Shown here piece after piece: positions 26,291 to 38,981 of a stretch of DNA of 64,000 bases (its first letter is position 1; the number at the start of each line of letters is the position of its first letter). The translations under genes and the position numbers were made by a program. This stretch comes from Rhynochetos jubatus (Eukaryota > Chordata > Aves > Eurypygiformes > Rhynochetidae). Location of the stretch: contig CM050690.1 of NCBI GenBank assembly GCA_027574665.1, positions 36,231,357 through 36,295,356 on the forward strand, written 5' to 3'. The notes under the pieces were generated by a model, which had not been told where the DNA came from, searched no databases, and saw only the letters and a program-made list of their open reading frames with translations.

Positions 26291-27281
26291 ATAGAATCAC
26301 AGAATGGTTGGGTTGGAAGGGAACTTAAAGATCATCGAGTTCCAAGCCCCCTGCCATGCGTAGGGACACCTTCCACTAGACCAGATTGCATAAAACCCAT
26401 TCCAGCCTGGCCTTGAACACATCCAGGCATGGGGCATCCACAGTTTCTCTGGGCAACATGTTCCAGTGCCTCACCCCCATCACCGTGAAGAAATTTTCCT
26501 GATATCCAATCTAAACCTACCCATTTTCAAATTAAACCTGTTACCCCTTGTCCTGTCACTATAAACCCTTGCACTACATTCCCTCTCCAGCATTCCTGTA
26601 GGCTCCTTCAGGTACTGGAAGGCTGCTATAAGGTCTCCCTGGAGTCTTATCTTCTCCAGGCCGAACAAACCCAACTCTCTTCACCTGTCCCCATAGCAGA
26701 GGTGCTCCAGCACTCTGATCATCTTCGTGGCCTCCTCTGGACTTGCTTCAACCGGTCGATATCCTTCTTATGTTGAGGGCCCCAGAGCTGGACGCAGAAC
26801 TGCAAGTGGGGTCTTAGAAGAGCAGAGTAGAGGGGGAGAATCACCTCCCTCAACCTGCTGGCCACACTTCTCTTGATACTTTCCAGGATACAATTGACTT
26901 TTTGGGCTGCCAATGCACACTGACTGCTCATGTTCAGCTTTTCCTCCACCAGTGCCCCCATGTCCTTTTCCTGAGGGCTGCTCTCAATCCATTCTCCACC
27001 CAGCCTGGACTTGTATTTGGGATTGCCCCGACTCAGGTGCAGGACCTTGCACTTGGCCTTGTTGAACTCCATAAGATTGGCAGTGGCCCACTTCTCCAGC
27101 CTTTCAAAGTCCCACTGGATGGCATCCCTTCCCTCCAGTGTGTCAACCACACCACACAGCATGGTGTCATCACCAAACTTGCTGAGGCTTCACCCAATCC
27201 CACTGTCCATGTCACTGACAAAGATGTTAAACAGTACTGGTCCCAGTACTGACCACTGAGGAATGCTGCTTGTCACTGGTT
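26291..27281 (-). mobile_element. CR1 LINE, about 1 kb, C-terminal reverse transcriptase and 3' end
   Basis: The left end ATAGAATCACAGAATGG is the inverted CR1 3' terminus. The minus strand is open from 27162 to 26719 and encodes MEFNKAKCKVLHLSRGNPKY, LGALVEEKLNMSSQCALAAQ-like and LLRPHLQFCVQLWGPQHKKD segments. The catalytic box region lies at about 27166-27177 and reads FGDD rather than the usual FADD, in a frame different from the long open piece. The copy is 5'-truncated and dead. Its layout parallels the CR1 at 11314, with slightly different sequence. Confidence 0.95.
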
Positions 27282-29558
27282 TAGATAGGGAATAATGCAG
27301 AGCAATTTACAGCTCTAGCTGAGCTTCAAAGGATGGTGTAGAAAAGCAGAAGTGAAACAGCTAAGACTATATATATTTTGAAAAAAGTATGATTAATTGT
27401 CTTCCATTTTATCTCTCTGGCATATTTTTGAAGACAGAGAACTACACAACCTTCTTAGTCTGAAGCAGCCATATTTAACACAAAGTTTATGAAATAGAAG
27501 GGGTAAAATCACACAGACAGAATATGCTACATTTGTTTTTAGCATGTAACTACACACATTTCAGTAGCAATACACTTTGGTTGAGAGACTCCTCAAACTT
27601 TCTATGTGGTACATTATTTTAAAATATCAGTATCTTTTTATCTTTTAGCCCAATTTAAGGTTAACTGTGCCAACTGAACCCTAAATTCAAATAAATATTT
27701 CCTTAAATGTTTTGTTCTCTGACAAAACATTTTCCCAAAACTTATCACCCATTAAAATAAATCAAATATTTTCATGATGAATATGTATAATATGCTAACC
27801 TTACTCACTACAAAATTCAGATGTTTTGTGCAAGGGTCAAAGAACTACGAGAAGAGTGGTAAGGAACGGGACGTAACTACTTTATACACTGCTTATACCT
27901 TTGCCAGTGCAAGAGAGTGCCTGTGTGGTGGTTTGCAAGCTCTGAATTTCATGGCTGATGACTATTTGTCATTATACGTGTAATATAATGTTAATACATC
28001 ATATAATTAGATACACTCGAAGTGTATCTGCAGGACACTAAATTAAATCAGTATGTGCAACATTGTCTGGCATTCCTAACTTTTTTAATAAATAGACACT
28101 TACCTGGATAAATTCCATGGCATAATTAGAGCTGCTTAGACAGAAAATTAGAGGCAAGGAAAGAAAAGACTGGTGGGTGACCTTCTGTGGAATTTATCCT
28201 GGTTGAGAAGCGAGCTCTTGATAGCTGCTGAACACACAGGATGGGATGCAGCTGGAGGAGGCGCTAAAGGATGGATGCAGGAGGGCACCAGGCCAGAAAA
28301 CTTGCTCATAGCTGCCAGCAGCTTTATAGTCATGTCTAAGGGACAGCCCAGGAGAGGAAAACACTTACAGTGCTAAATAGTTGTTGGGCAATAGTGTGTG
28401 TCTCGGCAGCCATAAACACCTGACTCATTGATTCCGAAAAAGAGCTTTTAAATTATACCCCTTGGTTGCCCTTGCTAAATTCTTTCCTTCTACATGTCTC
28501 CTTCACTAATAACAGCCCCCAAAGAAAGTGTACCAGCAGCTAAATTTCTAGCCCATGAGAAGGCTTATCCATTGTTTCCATAAAGCTCTATTTGCATCTA
28601 ACTAGTAACTTCAGAGCAGGATATGCTTATACCACAGGTACTGGTTGGAAGTCATCAATGTCTGCAGAATAAATTAAATTAAGCATGTTAGTCGCACCTT
28701 CTTCTTAATTTTGCCTGCTATCAATTTCAATTGCCAGTAAGAAATGGAAAATATGTGAGACATTCTCCTGTCTCCACAGTAACATATTACAAATTAATGT
28801 TTGCAAATGATAATAATTAGTAATAATTTAAAAGGGTTTTAAAAAAACAGTATGACTAACTTCTTCTACTTTACCAAAATGACATTTTAAATAACCAAAG
28901 AGCAGAACTGTGGCATAATTTTTTATCCTCCATAAAAAATGACTGGGAATGAGTGAATGGTAAAAATACATGGTGGAAGCTAATAGATGATGAACAACAG
29001 ACTGGAAGATGTTTCTATATAATCTTAAACAATTCTTGATAATGGACAAATTTTATGTAGAAAAATCCATGTCTCTTTGCAGAAAAAATCCTAATCAAAG
29101 CTATACTTCCTCTATTTATCAAATAGATGATACGCTGGGAATTTCTCATCCAGCTGCATTCAAAATTAAAAAAGAAAGCTAAACATTCTTGCATGGATGA
29201 AGTGAGACCTTAATGAATAGCAATAGGTATATTCCTATCCTGCTGTGGAATTGGTCTTAAAAATGTGTGTATACAACAATAATTTATGCTAATTTGATTT
29301 ATGAGTCTAAGTGCCCAAGCAACCAGATAAGACCATACATTCCTGTATATATATATATGCTCCCTTAATTACAGACTTCACACTGTCTTGACACAATCTG
29401 GGTTTATTTTTGGGGGTTGTTTGTTTTGTTGGTTCGATTTTTTTTTCTTTCCTGGTCTATAGGAAATTCTGGTAAATTAAATTTCTTTCTTCTTTTAACC
29501 CAAATAATGGTTTATATGTTAAATCCACTACTGGTTAAGCATGTTTGGGGGTGTTTTT

Positions 29559-29594
29559 TTTGTTGTTGTTGTTGTTGTTGTTTTTTTTTTTTTT
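29559..29594. repeat. (TTG)n microsatellite and T tract
   Basis: Seven or more TTG units followed by a run of T. Simple repeat. Confidence 0.9.
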
Positions 29595-32500
29595 GTGTTG
29601 ATTGCATCACATTTCTTCATTCTCTTTTGCTTAATAGTTAGTTTCTATGTTTTGCAAATGAGACAACTCAAATAATAGCCTGAACACAAAAGGTGTAATA
29701 ATTAATTACAGCATGAATCACCAGCAAATTCTACTTTAATACCCTCTGTATGTACAATAACAGGGAATCGAAATACTTTTTTCTATGTCTCAACATTCTC
29801 TCTCCTTTTACTTCATTAAATCAAGATGATATAAGTCCCAGGAGACAGGAGTGCAAATTTTAAAGCTGTATTGATTTAACCTTCCCTTTGTAAATATTTC
29901 ATAGTTCTATAATGTGCAAATGCAGTCATGCACAGAACAAAGGATTGCACTTTTCTGTTAGTACACTGAAGGGTAATATGACAGTATTTATTATGCCATT
30001 TAAACAATATTACATAGGAAAACACATGAGGATATTTTGTCATTGTTATAAATTGTAAGGAGGATTGATACAACACTGTTTTTTAAGTGAAATTTTCATT
30101 ATGAAAGGCTATTTCAATCTGTGACTTTCTTTAAGGAATATAAAGCCATTTATTAATTACAGTTCCAGTGCCTTTCTCCAGCTTCCCCCTCCCACCATAA
30201 TTTGATGTAGGTTTTTTTGATGGAAGGGTACTTCTCTCAGTGCTTCACAGTTTTTTGTTTTCTTACAGACAATATTCAGTACTGAAATTTCAATCCCCCA
30301 ATAATTTTCATGACAGATGAGAGAGGAAAACTTTTGGGCTGGATGACCTGGTCTATAATGGTTCCTATATATTCTTCTGACAATAAAAAATAATCCTGGA
30401 AATTGCATGTACTGAGGCCCTGAATAACTCTATAGTGGTTTGTATGGAGATAATGACTCTCAAAGCCTCTTTGTGAAAGCATCATCCAAAAGTAAAATAA
30501 TGCTCTGAGAAATTAATTCTAATGTGAACTTTTTCTTGATTAGTACATGCTATATTTCCAAACACTGACAAAAATTATCTTACAATTAAAGACTTATCCT
30601 GAATCAGTATTGTGACTGCTTCCCTCAATAAGAATCTGATGTCAGCACTTTCAGTGCCAGGTGTGGCAGAGTTCAAATTGGAAAGGAGACCTGTTGCTAA
30701 CATGAAAAAGGTTTTGTTGGGAAACTTATAGTTTGTAATTTCTTTCTGAGCTGATTAAAAGTGTATATTTTATGTAGAAATTTAAAATATCATTCACGTC
30801 TCCAGTTCTGATGATTTTAAAAAATCATGTATAAAATTAAGATAATCTTCTCCTAAATATAACCATACCAAATTTAAAATGTAAGGAACTCTTTTGTCAA
30901 AGTTTTTTTCTCAAAAATGTTTTTATTGGGATGATATCAGTTGGTGTGAACTGAACCTTGGTCGGATTTCCCATTATTAATAGTTCATCATATCTGATAT
31001 TTTGAAAGAACCAGTGCAGTATTTGTCTCCATGAAGTTTTATTATGACACAGTAATATGAACATTACTGAGGATATCCATTTTAGGAATATTATGTTACT
31101 TATTCTGCTCCACTGCTATCTCTAAGATATCACCCAGTCTTAATAAGCATACCATTTGATTTAATGACAGATGAAATCTTTTAATGTATCAACACAACTC
31201 TTTTATTTTTAAACGTATTTAATTCAAAACCTCAAGCTTGACTCAGGTTTTCCTAGAAGTCAAGTTTCCAGGAAAATGAGAGAAGAACAATCTGTCATTT
31301 TCAACTGTGTATTTTTCTTGCTTCCCCTTGTCTTTGTACTACTACAAGCTGTCAGTCTACAGAAAAAACACAGAATTTATGCTCCAAACAGGGCTTTACA
31401 GCTATGCTTTTAAGTTACCTTTGATTTTACATATACATATGTATATATGTAAGGCAAGCCCTACTTGAAGTATGACAAATGCTCATTACCTTCACCATCT
31501 GCTAAAACATAGACTTATAATACTATAATAAAATGCAGTCAGGGAAATTAACAGCAAAAGAGCTATTCTACTGCCATATGAGTCCACATGGGTCTTACTA
31601 TTGGATTCAATGGTATTAATTCTTAACATAATATGCAAATTGAAAATTGGCAAGGTTTATTTCTTAAATATTCACTTTTGTGTGGATAGTTTGAATGATA
31701 GCTCATTTTTAGAGAAACTGAAGTAAATATTGGGAAGGCCTTAAATAATAATTCTTGTACTTCATGCATACTAAGACTTGACACTCTGAATTTTATCATA
31801 TCTCATGAATTTGTCCTGGGTTTCCACAATGAGCTTTTGTCCTCTTTTCATACTGAGAAGAGAAGAAAGCCTGAAAAGACTCACCCGTATCGGTAACTTT
31901 TTAGTTCTATACCTTCACCTCCCTGCACTGAAGCTAGGGGAAGTATTGCAGAAAGTGACCATAAACCCAGCCAGATATTGAACAAGTCAATCTTACCACA
32001 GCTAAAAGTGAATAAAATCCTGGACTGACATTGCTTTATTAAGAAAACCCAGCAAACCATATTATTGATGTTTTCCTTAATTTTTAAATATCTTTTAGAA
32101 CTCAGTGTGTCAAAGTAACTTTCTTCTGCAATCTCAGTCCTTAGACCGAATTCTTCATTGTGGGAACAAATTCTGTAACTAAAGAAACATTCACCTCTCA
32201 GTTCACAGGGTGAATAATTGTACATATTAGCAGACAGATGTGTATGCAGATACTAGTTTTGCTAAACTAAACCCTTTTTCTAATTAATTAAAATTATGAA
32301 AAGTGTGTGTTTTGAAGACAATTGTTTTGAGCTTTGAAAGTTAGGTAAGTACTACTTATGCTAAGATCTGTTCTGATTCCAAGTTACCTTTCTAAGTTAA
32401 TTTTTACTCAAAGCATTTTCTACTTTCTCATTTAATCTGTGAAAAAAGGGTTCTGTGAAAGATCACCCTTTCTACTTCCTGACTGGAATTAAAAGGTCTC

Positions 32501-32828
32501 TGAAGGCTTGCTGTAGCTGGATCTATAAGTCCTAGTTATAAATTTACAACACAAATGTGCCCCTTTGAAGGTCTGATGTACTGCATGTGCATCAGCAATG
32601 TGCATTCAGCAACTAGGCTACACAGGTAAACTCAACCTTATCTATATCTTGCCACATCAGATATTTCTTCCCTTAATGCTCACTTGCAACAACTTACCTG
32701 TAAGCCTAAGCGAAAAGTGGAAAGGTAAACTTTGACTATTTTCCCCAAGGTTATCCTGATTAAAGACAGCTTGCCTGAGTTCAGATTTATTTTTTATAAT
32801 AAATCTAGGATAAAAAAGCTGCAGAGAC

Positions 32829-32862
32829 TCCCCACCCCCCTCACCCCACCCCCTCCCTGTCC
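32829..32862 (-). repeat. C-rich tract, quadruplex potential on the minus strand
   Basis: Runs of three to six C separated by one or two bases. The complementary strand has at least four G runs and could form a G-quadruplex. Confidence 0.6.
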
Positions 32863-34467
32863 CATAAAGAAGGCTAAATAACTAATTGTATTTGTAAGAT
32901 TTTAATAAAGAAATCAAAGGGTTTTTTTTCAGCTGTGTTACTTTAGCATACAATTAAAATGGAACATTAGAAAATCAATATTTTGAATGTTAATTCAAAG
33001 CAAAATATCTTGTTGAAAAGGGCAAATTTTTTAATCTTAGTTTAACAGTAAGCATATTGCAAATGTAACAATTGGTAGAATATAGGTATGAAAATGAAAA
33101 TGAAACTACCACATATATTGCTGCATTTCAGCACTATGAATTTTGGGTTCTGGGGAAGTAAGAAAATTGAAGACCTTTCAGTGTTAATATCAGTCATTTA
33201 TTTAAAGAATAGAAGTATCCAAGGACTGAAACGTAAGGAAGTGTCAAGATACAGGAATTATGAGTAAACCTGATAGTTAACTAAAATAATTCAAATCTTA
33301 CAACAATTATGAACAAACATACTAAAAGGCAAAATAAATCTGAGTCATGAGCAAAATCTCAGTACTGGGTTCTTTTCTATAATAAAGGGTATAGTTTAAA
33401 ATAAAGATGGTTTTAATCTGTAATTTGTAGAATTAAAATGTCATAGTTGAGTGGAAGTATAGAAAATGTACATGTTCATATTCAGCCTTTATATAAAGTA
33501 GTTATTTAATGTTTGATAGGAATCAAACCTAAGATTCAACAATCATAATTTTTCATTATAATTATGTTATAAATTTGGTTTGTGGATAGTAAGCCTCCAG
33601 TAGAATTTTCAAAAAGCACATTTCCATTCCTTTTGGATTGAGTTTCAACACTTAAAATGAAAACAAATGTAACAAATATCTGCATATTATTTATTAGTAG
33701 GGGATGCAAAATATTCAGGTTTCTAATCAGGTGACAATATGCAGAGTACTCTGCTTTTTTATAATAGAGAGGATTAAACAGGATTTTAAGGACATCCATG
33801 TGTAACTTCAGCTGAACTAGGAATTGTTGTGAACTAATATGTTGTGAACATATGAACTCAGAGATTAAATTAATAAAAGTCTCTACACATAATTGCTTAT
33901 TGAGCTAATGAGGATTATTTTGGGCACAAGAAATTGTCTGTGTGGGGAATAATGAAAGATCAGAAAAGCAGTCTGGGAAAAAAGATACTAAGTTTTATAT
34001 TGAAAGAAAAAGGACAGTTTGGGGAAAATTGTCTCCAGGACACAGTAAAGCTTGTTGGGACAGTTTGGTCATAAACAGTCTTGTTCCAGTGCTTGACTTT
34101 CTGCTGCAACATCCTCCCTGTGGTCATGCCTTCCTGGATTTACAGGCACTTCTGCTCTTTCATAAAAGTTTTATTAAAATGAAGAGGCAGGCCACCCACT
34201 TGCTCTTATTTCTCTAAGAACTACTTCCCTCTTAGTTAGACTCAATGAGAGGGGAAAAAATTGGGGAAGGCAAACAAGGTCTAAAAGGATGTCATGGTTT
34301 AATCAACTCCATCCCAACCACGACAAAGGACTCGCAGAGTAAAGGTTCTATGTAATAAGATGGGTTATAAGACATTTCTGGAGAAATTGAAGGAGAGTGA
34401 AGAAAACCTAGCTAAGTTGGATAGCCCTGAGATATTTCAATGTTTAGGTTAAGTTACCTTGGAGTTA

Positions 34468-34510
34468 ATGTTCTTCTAATTTTACAGAAATGTTCTTCTA
34501 ATTTTATAGA
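34468..34510. repeat. Tandem duplication, 22-bp unit, two copies
   Basis: ATGTTCTTCTAATTTTACAG is followed immediately by a nearly identical copy. Recent small duplication. Confidence 0.85.
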
Positions 34511-34668
34511 GTTTTTTTTAATGTGACATGTGCAGTTCATATAACAATTTAAAATAACATGCTGGCAGGTTTTTTTATAGGAAGGTGGTTACCTTAAAAA
34601 AAAAAAAAAAGATTATGAAACATCACCCATGATACTTCAGGCAGAGCTGTGAAAGCCGTTAAGTTCTC

Positions 34669-35256
34669 TGTGCTGATTTTGACTGGAGTGGTTAATTTTC
34701 TTCATGGTAGTTGGTATGGGTCTGTGTTTTGGATTTGTGCTGAAAACGATGTTGATATAACACAGAGTTGGTTTAGTTCCTGCTGAGCAGTGCTTGCACA
34801 GAGTCAAGGCCTTTTCTGCTCCTCACCCCACCCCACAAGCAAGGAACCTGGGGTTGCACAAGAAGCTGGGAGAGGACAAAGCTGTGACAGCTGGCCTCAA
34901 CTGGCCAAAGGGATATTCAGTATCATATGATTTCATGCTCAGCATATAAAGCTGAGGGGAGAAGGAGGAAGTGAGGGATATTGATGGTTGTGGAGTTTGT
35001 CTTCCCAAGTAACCATTATGCATGATGGAACCCTGCTTTCCTGTAGAAGGCTGAACGCCTGCTTACTGATGGGATCTGGTGAGTTAAATCTTTGTTTTAC
35101 TTTGCTTTTGTGTGTGGCTTTTGCTTTATCTATTAAACTGTCTTTATCTCAACCCATGAGTTTTCTCACTTTCATTCTTCTGCTTCTCTACCCCACCCCA
35201 CTGTGGGGGAGTGAGCAAGAGACTGTGTGGTGCTTAGTTGCTGGCTGGGGTTAAAC
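34669..35256 (+). mobile_element. Solo LTR of an avian endogenous retrovirus
   Basis: The block begins TGTGCTGATTTTGACTGG and ends near CTGGCTGGGGTTAAAC. Internal promoter-like parts are in the expected order: a TATAAA at 34945-34950, then an ATTAAA polyadenylation signal at 35132-35137, followed by TCTTTATCTCAACCCATGAG. The layout and sequence match, from memory, a very common neoavian LTR of about 600 bp. No internal retroviral sequence adjoins it, so it is a solo LTR left by recombination, and it looks old. No clear target-site duplication was seen. Confidence 0.8.
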
Positions 35257-38078
35257 AAAACTCTGAAGTTTTGAGTAACCCTTTGAAAGGACTGGTAATT
35301 CGAAACAAACTAAAACATTGAATTATTTATTGAATATGATGTAACATCGATACAGCTGAAGAACACACTAAATATAAGCAAGTAAGAACTGCTTTTTATA
35401 AAAATGAAGACTATTTTGGATTCAACTATTTTCCTGCTATTAAAATCCTCTGCTATCCTGGGCAAATCATTTATTGTCTCTGAATTTTCTAGAAATTTAG
35501 AAAAAGAGTATGTTCTTATAGAGGGATAACGTTGATGTTGTGACAGTGTTACTGGAAATAATTGTGTAAGTTTGTATTAGAATGTACAATTAGAAGGTAT
35601 TCACTTTTTAATAAACAGTAGACTAAATAGTAGAAACAGCAGATCAGGCTGAGGAGACTTACAGCACAACTATAGATGGAGTTTTACCTTATTTGTGCTT
35701 CTTTTTTCCATGATCCCACCCAGTAATGTCTTTCAAATTATTGCTGAAAATCCATGTACTGATTGGTTCCAGTGAGGAAATGTTGACTTGTGACAGATAT
35801 GATGCCCAAATTATTTGTATTGCAACCCAGACCTGAGAGAAGAATTGTTTTCAACTATTTTTTTCCAGATATAACATGTCTTTATAGTAATTTTGTAGAT
35901 AAGCACAGCTAAATGTGCAAGGAAGAGAAAGGTTTTTCTCATTTCCACGATTACAGTATTTGGGTTTAATGAGAACTTCAGGGTTAATCTGTGTCTACCT
36001 TCTTATCTGATTTTGCTCTGCTGAGCTTTTTAAACGTAAATGTCCTGAAGCAAAAAACCAGTAATCTTAAAACATGGGAGGCAGATAACCTGTCAGTCAA
36101 ACTGTTCTCTTTGATGCCCCCAACTAGAGACAAAGCAAAATGACTGGTTTTCATAACAAAAGTGACTCCTGCATCCAAATGCTATTACCATAACCAACCT
36201 CTAAAGGGGGATGATGAATATTTTCTTTGTACCTACATCTATTAGTAAAGCAAAGAAAATACAAAATAAGAAAGGTGAGTCTTTTTTGGATATAGATGCT
36301 GTTGTAGCTAAACCATCAGGACAAGCAGGTGTTACCACTGATGTAGCATAAAATTCAAATTTCTTTTCAAGAACCTGGAACTGGATCATCCAGGGTCCTG
36401 GCAATGGGGTAAAGCACTTGATGTAGTTGATTGTCTTAAGAAGGACTGTGGTGATGGGAGAAAGTCTCAAAACACTTTCCAGTCAAAGTTTCAAAATGAA
36501 GACAGTAGCTCTGTAGCAGTTCCTCTTTTAAATGAGGAACTGTTACAAGAATACTGCACTGCGATAATGTGAACTCAGCGATTGAGTTGCTGAATGAGCA
36601 GCCCAAAAGAGATGATTAGTTTTGTTTTCTTTCAATTTATGTGGTCTTGTCCTTTCTTGTATGTTTGATGGTCATATCATTTTTGAACAGTGAGAAAAAA
36701 TGTTTTGGGATTGATGTACATGTAAAGTACCCCGAGTAATACTTTCTTAGAAGTTCAGAAGTTAGAAAAAATACAGCCTCCAAGGGATGACTACAGCATG
36801 AAATGATGAATTAGACTTTGACTCCTTATTCATCTCTATAAAAGAGCTCAGCTAGTCTTTACCAGAAAAGGAGGTTACCATCTTATCAATTGTTTTTAGG
36901 TTAAGTAAATGGGGTTAAAACACATGCTACTTTTCCTTTATATCTGATGAGCATTCAATACTTTAGTCTCAACTTAACTCAATGAAATAAATTAACATGG
37001 AACAGCCAAATCAAACTCAGGGCAGAGAAATATTACTAAATTTGTAGATTATGTAGAAGACTGAAAATTAACATTTACCTTGGAATTCTAACCATCTGAC
37101 TTACTAGTAAAAAAGTGATAGCAACCTTCTATTTCAATTTATGCTTAATGCTACCTAAAAAAGGGATAAATGGTCACAGAAAAGCCTTATTTCAAGAAAT
37201 CTGCCACTGTACATTCTAACTCAAGGTCAGGATTAGTAGTGGACAAAATCAAAACTGCATCTCAAAAAAAAAAAAAATAAAAACTGAAAAAAACCCAAAC
37301 CACAAACCCCTCTGAAATACATATGAAAAGGAATCAAAGATGATTTACCTGGTCAGACTTAACACTGTGATGCTGTAGGTTAGGAGAGGGTTTTGGACCA
37401 TAGCTAGTGAGTAGATTTGGCAGCAGCCAAGGGTTAGCTTGTTATTTCAGAGAAGCATTAATATTACTCATTTCCACCTGGTACTTACAGAGCTGAAAGG
37501 ATGAAGTTGACTTTGACATTTTGCAAGAGTAAGCAGTATAAGAAACAAGCAAAAATAGGGAACTTCCTTATATCATCTGGAGAGACCACTCAAGAGTTAC
37601 TAACCATTTAATGTAAAGTCAAGTGGCAGAGAATCTATTGTTTGCCTGGTAACAATATTTATGTGTATGCACATAAACCAAACAGTGCGGTTGCTCTGTG
37701 GATCAGACTTTCGGTTCCTGTCATTTAGCATAGACTCATTTTCTAAAATATTTTCATTCCTAACACATATTTTCTAAGGAAATATGGAAATCATGTGATT
37801 TAGAGTGCTGTTTCACATTAATTTCCTTTAGTAATAAAGCTAGTTAAAGAGATGCTTATACTCCTGTCAGTTTTCTGCTGCACCAGTTCCACCTGTGGAT
37901 GACTGTGAGATCATGCTTTACACTGCATTTATAAAAGGGTTTGAATTGCAAGAAAAAAAAAAAAAAAGAAACAAGAGAAAAGAAAATTGTAATTTAGAAT
38001 TAAAATTATTTAAGGGTGTGTGAGAACTTGGGAATGCCATTTCATGATTGTGAGAAAAGGAGCTGACATTAAAAAGAT
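35257..38078. other. Unique AT-rich sequence
   Basis: No gene or named repeat is visible. An A tract lies at about 37951-37968, shortly before the retroviral insertion. Confidence 0.55.
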
Positions 38079-38868
38079 TGTGTTGGGTTCAGTCAGGAAA
38101 GGGCTAACTCCCTTTACTCTGGTTGCCAGGGAACTCCGTTGCTGGACAGTAAGTGAAAACACTGATAAGGCCTCAGCTGGTGCTGGGCATGGCCTGTACT
38201 GAACTCAAGGTCTTTTGTCCGCTTCGGATACTGTAGCTGACCCAGACTAACCAAGGAAGTATTTCATCCCATAGTATGTCATGTTCCGGTCTCTTTGGGT
38301 GGGGAAGGGGGTCCGGTAGCCATTACTCTTCCCTTCTCTCTCTCTCTCTTACTCCCTTGCTTGTCTCTCCAGGCACTTGTTAACCCTCCTGCATTAGCTG
38401 CTTTGCTAACTCCTGTGCTGGCTCATTTGTGTGGGAGCTGGTGGATTGTTTTGAGTTTTCTGGCCGTGTTATCAGTGATAAGGTTTGCTCGGAATCTGCT
38501 GCGTAGGCTCCCGGGCTCCAGCCTTCAGGCCGTGGCTCTCGGGCTGCGATCACTCTCGGGCTGTGGTTCTCGGGCTCTCTGGGTCTGATTTTCATCCCTC
38601 AACATCTGGGTGTGCATTGGTCAGTGGATGGTGGGAAATTGTATTGTATATATTGTACTGTATGTTTCATTTTCTACTATTTTAAGTGTTTATTATTACT
38701 AGTATCTGTATATATTGATTTAGATTTAATTAGTAAATAGTTCTTATCTCAATTTTACGAGCTTCCTTATTTCTTTTTCCTCCAATTCTTCCCCTCCACT
38801 GGAGGAGGGGAGGGGGATTTGTGAGAGCGGCTGCGTGGTATTTTGCTAGCCGGAGTTAAACCACGACA
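38079..38868 (+). repeat. 5' LTR of the endogenous retrovirus
   Basis: It starts TGTGTTGGGTTCAGTCAG and ends AGTTAAACCACGACA, about 790 bp. It carries a CT-rich microsatellite near 38335 and the shared TTCTTATCTCAATTTTACGA module at 38741-38760. It matches 44660-45458 along its whole length. Confidence 0.95.
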
Positions 38869-38876
38869 GTCCTTTT

Positions 38877-38894
38877 TGGCATCCAACGTGGGGC
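38877..38894 (+). other. Primer binding site, tRNA-Lys type
   Basis: TGGCATCCAACGTGGGGC lies eight bases after the 5' LTR. From memory it is close to the 18-base site used by retroviruses primed by tRNA-Lys1,2 (as in Mason-Pfizer monkey virus). The ERVL class is usually linked to tRNA-Leu, so this pairing is unexpected. Confidence 0.75.
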
Positions 38895-38981
38895 TTGAAG
38901 GGTTGAGATAAGAACAGATCTGATTATTGTGTGATAAAGCAGATTGTGTGATAAGTATTGGTTACAGAGATGTTGTGGTGA

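Larger units (their letters stand above)
27282..34668. other. Unique AT-rich non-coding sequence, 7.4 kb
   Basis: No host gene is supported. Small features are a (TTG)n plus T tract at 29559-29594, an imperfect palindrome of TA-rich sequence near 31425-31450, a C-rich tract at 32829-32862, and a 22-bp tandem duplication at 34468-34510. The block at about 28140-28380 is richer in G and C than its surroundings but I do not recognise it. A 36-bp piece at 34290-34325 resembles LTR end motifs (TGTCATGGTTTAA and CCAACCACGACA) but is too short to call. Confidence 0.55.

Noticed and set aside
34290-34325. Short piece resembling LTR ends facing each other
   Set aside because: Thirty-six bases are too few to separate an LTR remnant from chance.
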